A stretch of DNA of 64,000 nucleotides from Rhodoferax sp. OV413 (GCA_945861785.1 CAMAWD010000011.1:52397-116396); one strand, 5' to 3'; positions 17,767 to 27,592 are shown, numbered from the stretch's first letter. The notes: generated by a model from the letters alone, not told the origin. Numbers and translations: made by a program.

Positions 17767-18543
17767 GATGCGCCCGCGTTGCTCAGCTTCGCGGACGATG
17801 CCCCTGGTGCGTCGCTGGGTGGCGCGCGCCCAAAGGCGAACTTCACCGAACAGGATGGCGCGTTGTGGATTGGCAAATTCCCGGCGTGTGATGACGACCG
17901 CGACATCGGTGCCGGGGAGTTCGTCGTCCACGCCATGGCCAGCCAAGCCGGCATCGACGTCCCCGAGGCTCGGCTGGTGCGGCTGAACAATGAATTCCAC
18001 ACCTTCTGCGTGAAGCGCTTCGACCGTGTGGGCGGGAAGCGCCGCTTCTGTGCATCGGCAATGACACTGCTGCGCCGTGAGCAGAACGAAGGCACGAGTT
18101 ACCTCGAACTCGCCCAGTTCCTCCGTACCAGCGGCGACCCCCAACATGTCGAAGCCGACCTCGCGCAATTGTTCCGCCGTGTGGCCTTCAACGTCGCAGT
18201 CGGCAATCGTGACGACCATCTGCGCAACCATGGCTTCTTGCTCAGCGAGAACGGCTGGCGCGTGGCACCAGCCTTTGATGTCAACCCCAACATCGACAAA
18301 TCCGACCACGTGCTGAACATCGACGACCAGGACAATCGCCCGAGCCTGGCAACCGTGGCGGCAACTTCAGCGTTCTATGGGCTCAGCGCCGCCCAGGCAC
18401 GCGACATCATCGGCAAAGTGGTCGCCGTTGTCGACCACTGGCAGGATGCCGCGCGCAACGCGGGCATCTACGGCGCTGACATCGACATCACATCAGGCGC
18501 GTTCGCCGCCCATGCCACGCATCACGCGGTGGCGAGGGGGTAA
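17767..18543 (+). pseudogene. HipA-like kinase fragment lacking its N-terminus
   Basis: The open frame begins at 17617, but family similarity starts only at about 17767 with PALLSFADDAPGASLGGARP; the preceding stretch is antisense to the TOTE remnant. It then shows AGEFVVHAMASQAGIDVPEA, TFCVKRFDRVGG, NVAVGNRDDHLRNHGFLL (catalytic loop with Asp and Asn) and WRVAPAFDVNP (metal-binding Asp). The N-terminal HipA domain and part of the N-lobe, about 120-150 residues, are missing, so it is probably inactive. It lies just upstream of the complete hipBA pair. Confidence 0.75.
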
Positions 18544-18589
18544 AAGCGTTGCTCCCTGTACGGAAGGATGTCAAACTGTCGATCGAGAA

Positions 18590-18705
18590 TATTTCGGTAT
18601 AGCGAAATAATAGTGCAATTTTTGGCAATATCCTTTATATTTCGGCTTAGCGATACTATTTATAAAAAATTCAATATTCATTTATTATTTCGTTAATCCG
18701 AAACT
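18590..18705 (+). promoter_or_regulatory. Three hipBA operators at 48-bp spacing
   Basis: Three inverted repeats share the half-site TATTTCG at 18590, 18638 and 18686, exactly 48 bp apart. The first is perfect: TATTTCG-N6-CGAAATA (18590-18609). The third ends CGAAACT directly before the ATG at 18706. The second has a weaker right half (CGATACT). TATAAA at 18661-18666 is a candidate -10. HipB-type antitoxins repress by binding several operators, so these are likely autoregulation sites. The third covers the position of a ribosome site, and none is visible there. Confidence 0.75.
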
Positions 18706-19044
18706 ATGCCAAGAACACTTCCATCGGTGGACCCCTTGACGCCTCAAGAAATACGCAAACTTGAGGACCTGGGAAAGACTGTGCGCAACCAACGTGCGCA
18801 GGCCAGATTGCGCATTGACGATGCCGCTGCCCTGAGCTTCGTATCCAGTGATCTGATGTCTCGCCTCGAAAACGCAAGACCCATCACGACGGACAAACTT
18901 CTGAAGGTACTCGACGGCTTGGGTCTGCGGATGCTGGTGGTACCTGCTTGCGATGCAGTTCTGCTGAAATCCGAGCTGCAGGCCCTGCGCGCAAGTCGCA
19001 AAGCAACGGGCAACCCATCCAGCACCAGCGGACGCGATGAATAA
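18706..19044 (+). CDS. hipB: HipB-type antitoxin and autorepressor (XRE HTH)
   Basis: 112 residues from ATG 18706. Residues around 20-80 form an XRE helix-turn-helix (LGKTVRNQRAQARLRIDDAA, then FVSSDLMSRLENARPITTD and LLKVLDGLGLRMLVV). It would neutralise the adjacent HipA kinase and repress the operon through the three upstream inverted repeats. It overlaps hipA by 8 bases. No Shine-Dalgarno is visible because an operator half-site abuts the ATG, which suggests weak or leaderless translation or a different start. Confidence 0.88.
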   Translation: MPRTLPSVDPLTPQEIRKLEDLGKTVRNQRAQARLRIDDAAALSFVSSDLMSRLENARPITTDKLLKVLDGLGLRMLVVPACDAVLLKSELQALRASRKATGNPSSTSGRDE

Positions 19045-20419
19045 CGCCAACGACTACGCATTGGACCTGTTCGTCGGGCAGGCGCTCGTCGCAAGACTGG
19101 AGTTCCATCCGCAGCAAGACAGCTTCAGCTTGACCTACAGCCCAGCGTGGGCGGCCGACCGCCGTGGTTACGCCCTGTCCCCCCATCTGCCCTTGCACGG
19201 CACGGCACCATCATCGTCCATTCGCCGCTTTCTGGAACATCTTTTGCCCGAAGGCCGGGCGCTGGACGTTGCCTCGGTGCACTCGAACATCCAGAAGAAC
19301 AACATCTTTGGGCTTATCCGGCATTTGGGCCAGGAGACCACGGGTGCGTTGACCTTCCTGCCGGCCGGTCGGACCCCGCAGGCGCTGGAGCCGCAGATTC
19401 GTGAACTCAGGCATTCGGAGTTGCAAGAGCGCATCGAAGGCCGCAACGAGGTGCCATTTACGGTCTGGGACGGCACAGTCCGCATGTCTATCGCCGGCTT
19501 TCAGGACAAGCTGCTCGTGAATCGAGTGGGTGACCGGATGTTTCTGGTCAGCGGTTCTTTGTCGTCCACCCACATTCTCAAGCCGGAGCCACTGAACACG
19601 GCCCTGCCGTTCATGGTCGCCAATGAACATTTCTGCATGAAGCTGGCGTCACGCATCAGCGTGCGCAGGTACGGACAGAACCACGTCGCCGAGGTCGAAC
19701 TCTTGCGCATACCGGCCCCGGTGCTGTCTATCCGACGGTTTGACCGCCAACTGCGTACCGACCAGTTTGTGGACGGCCCCGACGACGTGAAGGTGCCCGC
19801 GGTCGAACGGCTGCACATCATTGACGGCTGCCAGGCCACGGACCTGTCCGTGGCGGTCAAGTACGAGCGCAATCTGGGCAATGGCAAGGATGTCGCGCAT
19901 ATCCGGGACGGCGCAAGTTTTGAGCGCCTGTTTGCGACCCGACAGTACCTGGAACAGCCGGCCATCGGTGTTCGGCGCATGACCCTGTGGGTAGTGACCA
20001 CCTTGCTGACAGGCAACAGTGATGCACACGGCAAAAACCTGTCCTACCACGTTGGTCCCGCAGGACTGAGGGTGGCTGCGCTCTATGACTTGGTGAGCGT
20101 GATGCAGTACGACTCGCAAAAGCTGGAACATGAACTGGCCATGGCATTTGGCGATGCGTTCAGGCTGGAAGACGTGAAATCGTTTGCTCTGGCTGACTTC
20201 TGTGAACGCGCCAATGTAAGCCGGGCCTTTTTTGCCAGGGAACTTGTTGCCTTGTGCGAAATTGCCCTCGTCGAGGCGATGGCTCAGAGCGCGGACCCGG
20301 TCTACACAGGTGAGGAAGTCCCGTTGGTGAAGAGTATTGCCGACTTTGTCGTCCGGCGGACCAAACTCTTGCTCGCCCTTGCAAAGGAGATTCCGAAGTT
20401 CAAAAAGGATGTGTTCTGA
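19037..20419 (+). CDS. hipA: HipA-type serine/threonine kinase toxin
   Basis: 460 residues, full length. The N-terminal HipA domain is followed by a kinase core. SIAGFQDKLLV holds Ser151, the position of the regulatory autophosphorylated serine in HipA. THILKPE holds the ATP-binding Lys182-region lysine, GNSDAHGKN (residues 326-334) is the catalytic loop with Asp329, and LYDLVSV holds the metal-binding Asp351. Known HipA phosphorylates glutamyl-tRNA synthetase and causes growth arrest. The start overlaps hipB by 8 bases, so the pair is co-translated. All key residues are present and it is likely functional. Confidence 0.92.
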   Translation: MNNANDYALDLFVGQALVARLEFHPQQDSFSLTYSPAWAADRRGYALSPHLPLHGTAPSSSIRRFLEHLLPEGRALDVASVHSNIQKNNIFGLIRHLGQETTGALTFLPAGRTPQALEPQIRELRHSELQERIEGRNEVPFTVWDGTVRMSIAGFQDKLLVNRVGDRMFLVSGSLSSTHILKPEPLNTALPFMVANEHFCMKLASRISVRRYGQNHVAEVELLRIPAPVLSIRRFDRQLRTDQFVDGPDDVKVPAVERLHIIDGCQATDLSVAVKYERNLGNGKDVAHIRDGASFERLFATRQYLEQPAIGVRRMTLWVVTTLLTGNSDAHGKNLSYHVGPAGLRVAALYDLVSVMQYDSQKLEHELAMAFGDAFRLEDVKSFALADFCERANVSRAFFARELVALCEIALVEAMAQSADPVYTGEEVPLVKSIADFVVRRTKLLLALAKEIPKFKKDVF

Positions 20420-20454
20420 CGACTTCGAGATGCTCGCCGTCTATCGAGACCAAA

Positions 20455-23400
20455 TCATCCGGGTTCCACGACCAACTCCACCCTGATCGCCGCCCCCGCC
20501 ACCGGCAGCACCAGCCAGGTCTCCTGCACCGGCAATCCGCTCACCGCCTCCACAGCCCGCCCATAAGCGGCCAGTTGCCCCGCGTGCGTACTTGCCAGCG
20601 CAGCCCACTGCGCACTGCCTTGCTGCGTCGACTTGTGGTCAAAAAGCACCCACCCGGTTGCCGTGCGAAGCAAGAGGTCCGCCCGGCCAGTGCTGATCTG
20701 CCCATTGGGCAACAGCCGCTGCATCGGCAATTCGACAACGGCCTTCGCATCCGGCCAGCGGGAACGCAGCCACGCTCGCACGGCGCCAACCTGCCGGTGC
20801 AGGGACGACGCATCAACCGCTTCGGCAACGCCCATGCGCTGCAGGATGGCCAGGACCTCGCCAACATCCAGGGGACAGTCGTCCGATGCCAGGTCGGCCG
20901 CCAGGCATGCGTGGATGGCCTGTCCCAGGACGGAACGATCTTCAACGTCACCGACCTCCATGCGGGATCCGATGACGACACTCTCGGCAACTCTGGCATC
21001 GGCACCTTCCAGGGAAGATGGGCTGACCGTCAAAGGAAGTTTGTCGACCAGAGCAACGGCATGGTCAAACCAGGTCAGGGCCCCCGTGGGCAGTGTCTGT
21101 GGCAGATCAGCCGAGGCTCCCGACAACACGGTGCGAGCAAACGGCACGGCCACGCCGCTCTTCAACACCATCGGCCCGGTGTCCGCCGCCGGCAACACAG
21201 CGTCCAACGACACCGTGGACATCCACTCGCCCACCGCCTTCTTGGCTGGCCGCGCCAGGATCAGCATGTCCCGTGCGCGCGTCATGCTCACGTACAGCAG
21301 CCGTTTGTGTTCTTCCACCGCGTCGTCCCGGGCCTTGGTGCCGGTGGGGCACAGGGCGATGTCGTCGGCAAGCGGAACGTTCTTCTGCAGCCCGAAGGCC
21401 CAGGGCCAGTACCGCAGAAACCGGTCATGCAAAGGCCGATGGACATCAAAGGCTGCTTTCGGCTCCGCCTGAATGCCCCATAGCCGGTCACGCACGTCGG
21501 ACGCCAGATCACACAGCACCACGACCGGCCACTCCAGGCCTTTTGCACCGTGGTGCGTCATCACCTGCACGGCATCGATGCCGGACTGCGGCATGGCATC
21601 GAGCCCCTCAGCGGCAAGGTCCTGCAACCACAACAACAAGCCAGACAGGGTCGCCGCCTGCCGGCTTGAATGGCATTCGTCTTCGTACTGCGTGACCAAT
21701 GCCGCCAATTGGTCCAGATTCGCCAGCCGCAAACGCGCCCGCTCGCTGTCTTGCTGCCATTGGATGACCCGCCGGGCAATGCCGCACCGCATCAGCGTCT
21801 CGGCCACCGCTTCGCTGGGTGACAACAGCACTGCCTGAGCGCGCAAGTCTTTCAGCGTGGCGACGATGGGGTGGGCGTCGAACCCTGCCCGACCCTCCTC
21901 CTTCCACTTCGATGCAGGGGCATCGGTATCCAGCCATGCCAGACGGTTGGCAAGCCAGCTTTCAGGCTCGGCGCAGTCGGCGAGGGACACGATTTCCGCC
22001 GTGGCCAGGGTGTCGCTGGCATCGTTCAGGCGCCGCAGGCAGGCCAGCGCCAGCACGATTTCCGGCTGGGTCAGCAAACCGGGCTGTGCTGTGGACGTGG
22101 CGATCCTCCGTAGCCGAAAACATGCCGCAATGCTCTTCACCGTTGCGTTGGACTTCGCAAGGATGGCGATATCACCCAAGCGCAGCGGCCGCAGAACGTT
22201 GGTGCCGGCGTCGACGACCTGGGTTCCCTGGTTCAGCAGCTGTGCCACGCCGGACGCGAGCGCCTCCAGATGCAGCCCCTGGTTCGATCCGTCCAACATC
22301 CAGTCATGGACGGCGATGGATTCCGGCATCTCACCGCGCTTCGGTTTCAACTCCACTTCCGAACGCTGCAGCCCCACAAAAGCGTCGCCAAACAGTTGGT
22401 TCACCAAACCCACCAGGGCCGGCCGAGACCGATAAGAAAACGGCAACACCGACTTGGTACCGCCCAACACCGGCAGCGCATCCACCACGGACTTCATCAG
22501 TGCAGAGTCGCTCCCGCGAAAACCGTAGATGGCCTGCTTCACATCCCCCACCCACACGACCTTCCTGGCAAAACCTGCCAGCTTCAGGAACAGTGCCAGT
22601 TGAATCGGGCTGGTGTCCTGGAACTCATCGACCATGACGAGGTCGAGTTCTTCTGTGAGCGTCTGCGCCACGCTGGGTTCGTCCAGAATGTCGAGCAGAC
22701 TGCGCTCCTGGTCGGTGAAGTCCACCGCACCCACCTGCCTCTTGAGATCCGCGTAGGCTGCCAGTGCATCCGCCGCCAGGGCAAATATCCTGACCAGGTA
22801 GTCGCGGATGTCGGCGTGCAGGCCCGGATGCTGGCCCACCAAGGCAGCAATATCCGCCACCGGCTGGGCTGCGGCCTTCAGCCCTGCCGCTGGCATGGCG
22901 GTGCTCAGCTTGTTCCAGCCACCCCAGGTGAAGTTACCGCCATCGAGCTGCTTGAGCGCGTCTTCGAGCAGATCCAGATAAGTTCTGGTCACCTGGGTCT
23001 TGGCCGCACCCGCTTGAATGGCAGGCAAGGCATGGGTGATGGCAGCGCGCAACTGCGCGTCGAGGTCGCCACCCGCGGCGGCCGGGAAGTGCGCAAGCAG
23101 CCGGTCGGCATTGATGTCACCGAAGTTCCGCAATACGTCCGGTGCAATGTCATTGGCGCGGGCGTCGTTGACCAGGTCGCTCAAGGCCTTGCGCCAGGGG
23201 ACCTCGCCGCCCGCAAACCCGACAACGTCCAGCCCCAGGCGCCGCACCACCTGGAGCAACGCTGCCAGGGAGGCGTCTTCCATCACCACATCCATGGCCT
23301 CGCGCAAGAGTTGCTTGGCACGGGCCTCATCCAAAACCAGTTGCTCCGTGGGCAGGCCGGCCTCGAACGCAAAGCGCTCGAGCAATGCGCCGCATATGCC

Positions 23401-23643
23401 ATTGACCGTGCCGATACGGGCCTGCCCCATGGCATTGGCCAGCATGTATGCGCCCTGCCCGATCAGGTGGCCACGCACGCGCTCCCGCAGTTCGGTGGCC
23501 GCCTTGCGCGTGAAGGTGGTCGCCAACACACCACCCGGCTTCACCTGTCCTTCGGTCAACTCCTTGTAGAGAATCTGCGTCAACTCGTAGGTCTTGCCAC
23601 TGCCAGCGCCGGCGCTGATGAAGCGGATCTTGGGGTTCATCAT
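20455..23643 (-). CDS. AddA/RecB-like helicase-nuclease
   Basis: 1062 residues from ATG 23643; ATG 23640 is an alternative. Walker A is AGAGSGKT at residues 11-18. UvrD-type motifs follow: TTFTRKAATELRERV, LVMVDEFQDTSPIQLALF, WVGDVKQAIYGFRGSD, MTHHGAKGLEWPVVVL and LLYVSMTRARDMLILARP. The C-terminal PD-(D/E)XK nuclease reads GRADLLLRTATGWVLFDHKS. The start overlaps the stop of the AddB-like gene in ATGA, so the two form one unit that resects double-strand ends or degrades DNA. Its place among defence genes makes an anti-phage or plasmid role possible, but housekeeping repair cannot be excluded. Confidence 0.88.
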   Translation of the reverse strand: MMNPKIRFISAGAGSGKTYELTQILYKELTEGQVKPGGVLATTFTRKAATELRERVRGHLIGQGAYMLANAMGQARIGTVNGICGALLERFAFEAGLPTEQLVLDEARAKQLLREAMDVVMEDASLAALLQVVRRLGLDVVGFAGGEVPWRKALSDLVNDARANDIAPDVLRNFGDINADRLLAHFPAAAGGDLDAQLRAAITHALPAIQAGAAKTQVTRTYLDLLEDALKQLDGGNFTWGGWNKLSTAMPAAGLKAAAQPVADIAALVGQHPGLHADIRDYLVRIFALAADALAAYADLKRQVGAVDFTDQERSLLDILDEPSVAQTLTEELDLVMVDEFQDTSPIQLALFLKLAGFARKVVWVGDVKQAIYGFRGSDSALMKSVVDALPVLGGTKSVLPFSYRSRPALVGLVNQLFGDAFVGLQRSEVELKPKRGEMPESIAVHDWMLDGSNQGLHLEALASGVAQLLNQGTQVVDAGTNVLRPLRLGDIAILAKSNATVKSIAACFRLRRIATSTAQPGLLTQPEIVLALACLRRLNDASDTLATAEIVSLADCAEPESWLANRLAWLDTDAPASKWKEEGRAGFDAHPIVATLKDLRAQAVLLSPSEAVAETLMRCGIARRVIQWQQDSERARLRLANLDQLAALVTQYEDECHSSRQAATLSGLLLWLQDLAAEGLDAMPQSGIDAVQVMTHHGAKGLEWPVVVLCDLASDVRDRLWGIQAEPKAAFDVHRPLHDRFLRYWPWAFGLQKNVPLADDIALCPTGTKARDDAVEEHKRLLYVSMTRARDMLILARPAKKAVGEWMSTVSLDAVLPAADTGPMVLKSGVAVPFARTVLSGASADLPQTLPTGALTWFDHAVALVDKLPLTVSPSSLEGADARVAESVVIGSRMEVGDVEDRSVLGQAIHACLAADLASDDCPLDVGEVLAILQRMGVAEAVDASSLHRQVGAVRAWLRSRWPDAKAVVELPMQRLLPNGQISTGRADLLLRTATGWVLFDHKSTQQGSAQWAALASTHAGQLAAYGRAVEAVSGLPVQETWLVLPVAGAAIRVELVVEPG

Positions 23644-26282
23644 GCGGCTCCCCAACCAGCCAGGACAGCGTAGGGGTTATAGCGTGCGTTCAGCGTCTCG
23701 GGGGGCAACGCGCCATCCGGCGGCGTCGATTCTGGCGTTGCCTCCGACTCATCGAGCACCAGTTCGATGCTGCCTTCGGCAATCTGCTGCTGGCGCCAGG
23801 CCCAGGTGGCCTCGATACGTTGCCATAGTTGCTCTGTGGAGCCTTCTGGTGCGTCGACCGCGCGAACACCCGGAAACAAACCCGGCGCCGTGGTGAGCAT
23901 TTCCGCCTCACGCAGCACGAAATAACCCACCGACGGCCAGGATCCGACCGCCATCTGCTGCAACTTGCCGTAGATGCCGAGTTGCACGTGCGTCTGGCCG
24001 GCCAACTTCTCACGGTACTTCTTGGTGCCCGACCATTTCATGTCGATCACCGCATGGCGGCCGGATGCATAGGTGAGCATCAGATCGCAGCTCCCCTGCA
24101 GCCGGCCCAAAGGCGAATCCCCTGCCACGGCCAACTCGGGCGTGACGGCCACCACCGCCGATTCCAGCAAATGCCCATGGAGCCTGGCCAGGGAATAGCG
24201 AAACCGCAATCGAAATCCCACCAGGTCGGCTCGGCGGCCAGGCATCAACAACACGGCCCCCTCTTCGGCAACGATGCGGTCAACGTTGGCGTCAAGCCAA
24301 ACCAGCACCTGGGCGACCGGCCATCGGCTCGAACCGCTCTGGCTGTACAACTGCTCCACGGCACGGTGGGCCAGGTTGCCCAGCAGCCGAAAATCGTCTG
24401 GCAGATCCAACAATGCCGATGTGCGCAATGCAGCCGGGTACCGCAACACCCAATGAAATGGGTTGAAGAACAACTGCTCCAGGCTGCTGTACGAGTCGCT
24501 CGGCGGCAGCCGATGGATGGCACCGGCTGGCAGGTGCCACCACCGGCGCACCGCTGGCAGCGCTTGCATTGGCACGGCAGATGTCACACCAGCCGCCGGC
24601 GGCGCCACCAGGGTGGCCTCAACCGCCGTCACCGGTACGCCCTTCAACATCGATGAGATCAGCAGCCAGACCGGGAGAAACTCTTCACCTGCTCGCGGCA
24701 GCACCAGGGTCAGATGCCGCCGGGCCTGCAAAATGGGCTGCAGCCAGCCGGCGGCCTGCCGCGCCAGCAGCGCGTCCATCTCGGGCAAGTCCACACCCGC
24801 ACTGCGCAACTGGCCCAGTTCACTTGGGGACCATGTGTAGGGTTTGGGTAATGGCACGGCACCCAGATGCCACCAGAACACGGCATCGAATGGCTCGATC
24901 ACGGCCGCCGGGTCGGTCACACGCGCGCGTGCGCCCGCCTGCGCCCGCAATTGTGGGTTCGTGCTGCCGCGCGCCGTGGCCTGCACCACCAGTTTGTCCA
25001 GGGTTTCCGGCGCGATACGCTCCACCCCCTGGGTCAGCAATGCCTCGAAGGATTGGCTCACCGCCAGCGCCTGCTCATGGCCGGCATGCCAGCCGGCACG
25101 GCGGGCTTCATCCTCGTCCGTGAGTCGATTGCGAAAGAAAACCAACAGCCGCTCAACCCGCTCCGTCACCGCCGCCAATGGCGCCTGCTCGAGTGCCGTG
25201 AAGCGAGGGTGATCAACCCAAAAACGCACCTCGTTCATCACGGATGCAGCATCTTCCTGGTAGTGCTCCTGGATGGCCTCCAACACCTCCGCCCAGCCAG
25301 CACCACCAATGCCGGGGGCGTCCGCCATCTTCTGCGCCATTCGCCGGCGTGCAAACGACTTGAGCGGATGCACCGGGTGCGAGAGAGACTGCAGCAGTGC
25401 ATTGAAATCGACCGGGTTCCACAACAAGCGCATAGCCAGCGGCACAAGTTGCAAGGTAGGCCGAAACGCGCTAGGGTCAGCCAGCCCCAACCGGGGCAAG
25501 TCGTTGGCCGCCAACGCGGCATCCAGCACGGCCCCTTCACCTTGCGCAACGACCACCTGGTCCGCCGTGCCCGGCTCGCCGACATCCAGCTGATGTGCAA
25601 GCCATTGGGCTGAAGCCAGCTTCGACTCCCCCTGCACCACGCGAACAGATCCGTCGTCCAGCCACTGGATTGGCGGGACCCCGGTGCCCGCCTGGGCACT
25701 CAAAAGGCCAACCTGCAGGTTGCGCAGGAGTGTTCCCACCCGACCGGCCGGAACCATCGGCGCGCCCTGGGTGACAGGCAGTTTGGCCAGCACCCGGCGC
25801 CAGGCCAGCGGGAAGCTCACCAGTGCATCGTGCAAGGTGACCATGTCGATTTGTGGCCGACGCCGGTCGAGTTGCAGTACGACGTCAGTCAGCCTCTGCC
25901 CTACCGAAGGCGCGACCTTGGAGCCGGCCAACACTTCGACTGAGGCCATGTCCCAAAGCCTGGGGCTGACCGCGTCGGGCATTGTTCCCGCCCATCCATG
26001 CTCGAACCATGCGTCGCGCCAACCGAGCAGCGTTGCGGCGGTGCCCAACTCGTCCGCGTCAAAGCTGCGCTCGTAAAACCGGCGGCCATTGCGCGCATCG
26101 GCCAGGCATTGGCGCAACTGCATCACACGCTCGGACTGGGAGGGCGAGATGCGCAGCAGGCCGAGTTGCGTCTCGAGGATGCCCAACATGCCCAGCGGGC
26201 CGACAACGGATTCACCGATGCTGCTGTGGGAGTGGTGGCCGCGCTGGGCGTCGAGGGACAGGCTGAAGTGGATTGTTTGCAC
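23640..26282 (-). CDS. AddB-like PD-(D/E)XK nuclease partner
   Basis: 880 residues from a proposed GTG at 26282, chosen because AAGGG lies 8-9 bases upstream; the frame is open to another GTG at 26339. The N-terminal and middle parts match inactivated helicase-like AddB proteins only loosely. The C-terminal nuclease is clear: SSLEQLFFNPFHWVLRYPAA, GNLAHRAVEQLY (motif His), CDLMLTYASGRHAVIDMKWS (D, then D-x-K). No iron-sulfur cysteine set is evident. It is coupled to the AddA-like gene by ATGA. Confidence 0.82.
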   Translation of the reverse strand: MQTIHFSLSLDAQRGHHSHSSIGESVVGPLGMLGILETQLGLLRISPSQSERVMQLRQCLADARNGRRFYERSFDADELGTAATLLGWRDAWFEHGWAGTMPDAVSPRLWDMASVEVLAGSKVAPSVGQRLTDVVLQLDRRRPQIDMVTLHDALVSFPLAWRRVLAKLPVTQGAPMVPAGRVGTLLRNLQVGLLSAQAGTGVPPIQWLDDGSVRVVQGESKLASAQWLAHQLDVGEPGTADQVVVAQGEGAVLDAALAANDLPRLGLADPSAFRPTLQLVPLAMRLLWNPVDFNALLQSLSHPVHPLKSFARRRMAQKMADAPGIGGAGWAEVLEAIQEHYQEDAASVMNEVRFWVDHPRFTALEQAPLAAVTERVERLLVFFRNRLTDEDEARRAGWHAGHEQALAVSQSFEALLTQGVERIAPETLDKLVVQATARGSTNPQLRAQAGARARVTDPAAVIEPFDAVFWWHLGAVPLPKPYTWSPSELGQLRSAGVDLPEMDALLARQAAGWLQPILQARRHLTLVLPRAGEEFLPVWLLISSMLKGVPVTAVEATLVAPPAAGVTSAVPMQALPAVRRWWHLPAGAIHRLPPSDSYSSLEQLFFNPFHWVLRYPAALRTSALLDLPDDFRLLGNLAHRAVEQLYSQSGSSRWPVAQVLVWLDANVDRIVAEEGAVLLMPGRRADLVGFRLRFRYSLARLHGHLLESAVVAVTPELAVAGDSPLGRLQGSCDLMLTYASGRHAVIDMKWSGTKKYREKLAGQTHVQLGIYGKLQQMAVGSWPSVGYFVLREAEMLTTAPGLFPGVRAVDAPEGSTEQLWQRIEATWAWRQQQIAEGSIELVLDESEATPESTPPDGALPPETLNARYNPYAVLAGWGAA

Positions 26283-26339
26283 AGATTGCACCCTTGGAGA
26301 ACTCAAATCGTCATTGCATTGAAGTGGAAAGGGTTTCAC

Positions 26340-27097
26340 TCATGGAAAGTCTTCTTGGGTGCCGGTAAGCGTCGCTGGCAGTCGCGCCCGCGCCAGCCGG
26401 ACGGCTTCGTGCAGCTTTCCAGCGCACAGAATCAAGCCGATGGGTTTTTCCTCGCCTTCCTTGCGTTCGTAGCGGTCGAGCCATTTCAGATACAACTCCA
26501 TCTGCCCTTTGTCGCCCGGCTTGAACTCTCCCAGCTTCAACTCGCTCGCTACCAGTCGTCGCAGATGCTCCAGCGCTCGATCCGGCACATCTCGGCGTAG
26601 AACTCGCGTTTCAGCGGATCGGCCATCGGGATGATGGCTTTGAAGTGGGTTCAGCCCAATTGTGTCCGCAGTGCGGACACAATCTGGATGTCTGGAAAAA
26701 CTTCGGCAAATCGGATCATGCGAAACAGATTGCGCTTCCCAAAGCCACGCCCGAAGTCTCGCTCCAATTGTCGCCCCAGCGCGGCGACAACCTGCTCGCC
26801 GTAACCGGCCCGCTTTGACTTCAACACGTCTTGCCGGACGCGCCGACCAATTTCCCAATAAAGCGTCGCCAGCGCGGAGTTGACAACCTGCGCCACGGAT
26901 TGCCGCGTGGTCACAATCAGTTCCCGCAACTCGGACAGCAGCAGGGTCGGTGCAGCCACGGCCCTTGAATCGGTGGGCTGTGCGCCAACGGCAGTCGCTG
27001 GAGCGGTGTTCGCGGCACCACCCTCTGCCACCGAGCGGGCCTGGGCGACGGTGGACTCAAGGCTCCGCCGGTGATCACGGGGTAGGCTCGTTTTCAT
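26340..27097 (-). pseudogene. Broken YhcG (DUF1016) family nuclease
   Basis: From ATG 27097 the frame encodes the YhcG N-terminal domain (LYWEIGRRVRQDVLKSKRAG, YGEQVVAALGRQLERDFGRG). It stops at a TGA after ALRTQLG where the family has a Trp. Sequence continues THFKAIIPMADPLKREFYAE, then breaks and resumes in another frame at LRRLVASELKLGEFKPGDKG. A third gap joins GLILCAG to KLHEAVRLARARL. A nonsense codon, a large deletion taking the first part of the PD-(D/E)XK site, and a smaller deletion make it inactive. Intact relatives are associated with phage defence and hybrid-nuclease activity. Confidence 0.82.
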
Positions 27098-27120
27098 GGT
27101 GTGGGGAAATCTGGTGCAGC

Positions 27121-27588
27121 TTATTTGCCGCTGGCAGTCTTCTTCAACAGATCGTCGAAACTGTCAGGTGGGTTTCCGGCTTTCAGCATGCGCCGAAAGA
27201 CGGTGTAGACGTCGCTTGCGTCGCCCTGGTTGCGCAAGGTTCTTGCGTCGTTGAGCCAGGCGAAGACGATCACCTTCCTGCTGGCCGAGAACTTGAAGAA
27301 CAGGCGCATGCGGCCCGGCAAACCGTTGCCCTTGACGCGCCGCCACGACCGATGCTGCGTGCCGAGCGTGTTGCCCAAAAGAAACTGGGACGCCTCCGGG
27401 TCGGACGGCACCAGGTCGTGCACGATCTTGACCAGCGCGGCGAACAGCTTCACCTCCGGGTGGGCAAGGAAGTCTGCCGCAGTCAGCGTGGTTTTGAGAT
27501 GTTTGACCTGCTCCCTGGTCTGGCGCCAGCGTGCATCGAAGATGTCGCTGAACCAGATTTCCCAACCATTGCTTTGGCGCGCCGGCAT
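27121..27588 (-). CDS. yhaV: YhaV-type ribosome-dependent mRNA interferase toxin
   Basis: 155 residues from ATG 27588, the usual size for YhaV (RelE-like fold). Typical segments: GWEIWFSDIFDARW near the N-terminus, FLLGNTLGTQHRSWRRVKG, and RLFFKFSASRKVIVFAWLND followed by TVFRRMLKAGNPP. It starts 4 bases after the stop of the PrlF antitoxin gene. YhaV cleaves mRNA in translating ribosomes and is held inactive by PrlF. The gene looks complete. Confidence 0.92.
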   Translation of the reverse strand: MPARQSNGWEIWFSDIFDARWRQTREQVKHLKTTLTAADFLAHPEVKLFAALVKIVHDLVPSDPEASQFLLGNTLGTQHRSWRRVKGNGLPGRMRLFFKFSASRKVIVFAWLNDARTLRNQGDASDVYTVFRRMLKAGNPPDSFDDLLKKTASGK

Positions 27589-27592
27589 GTGC

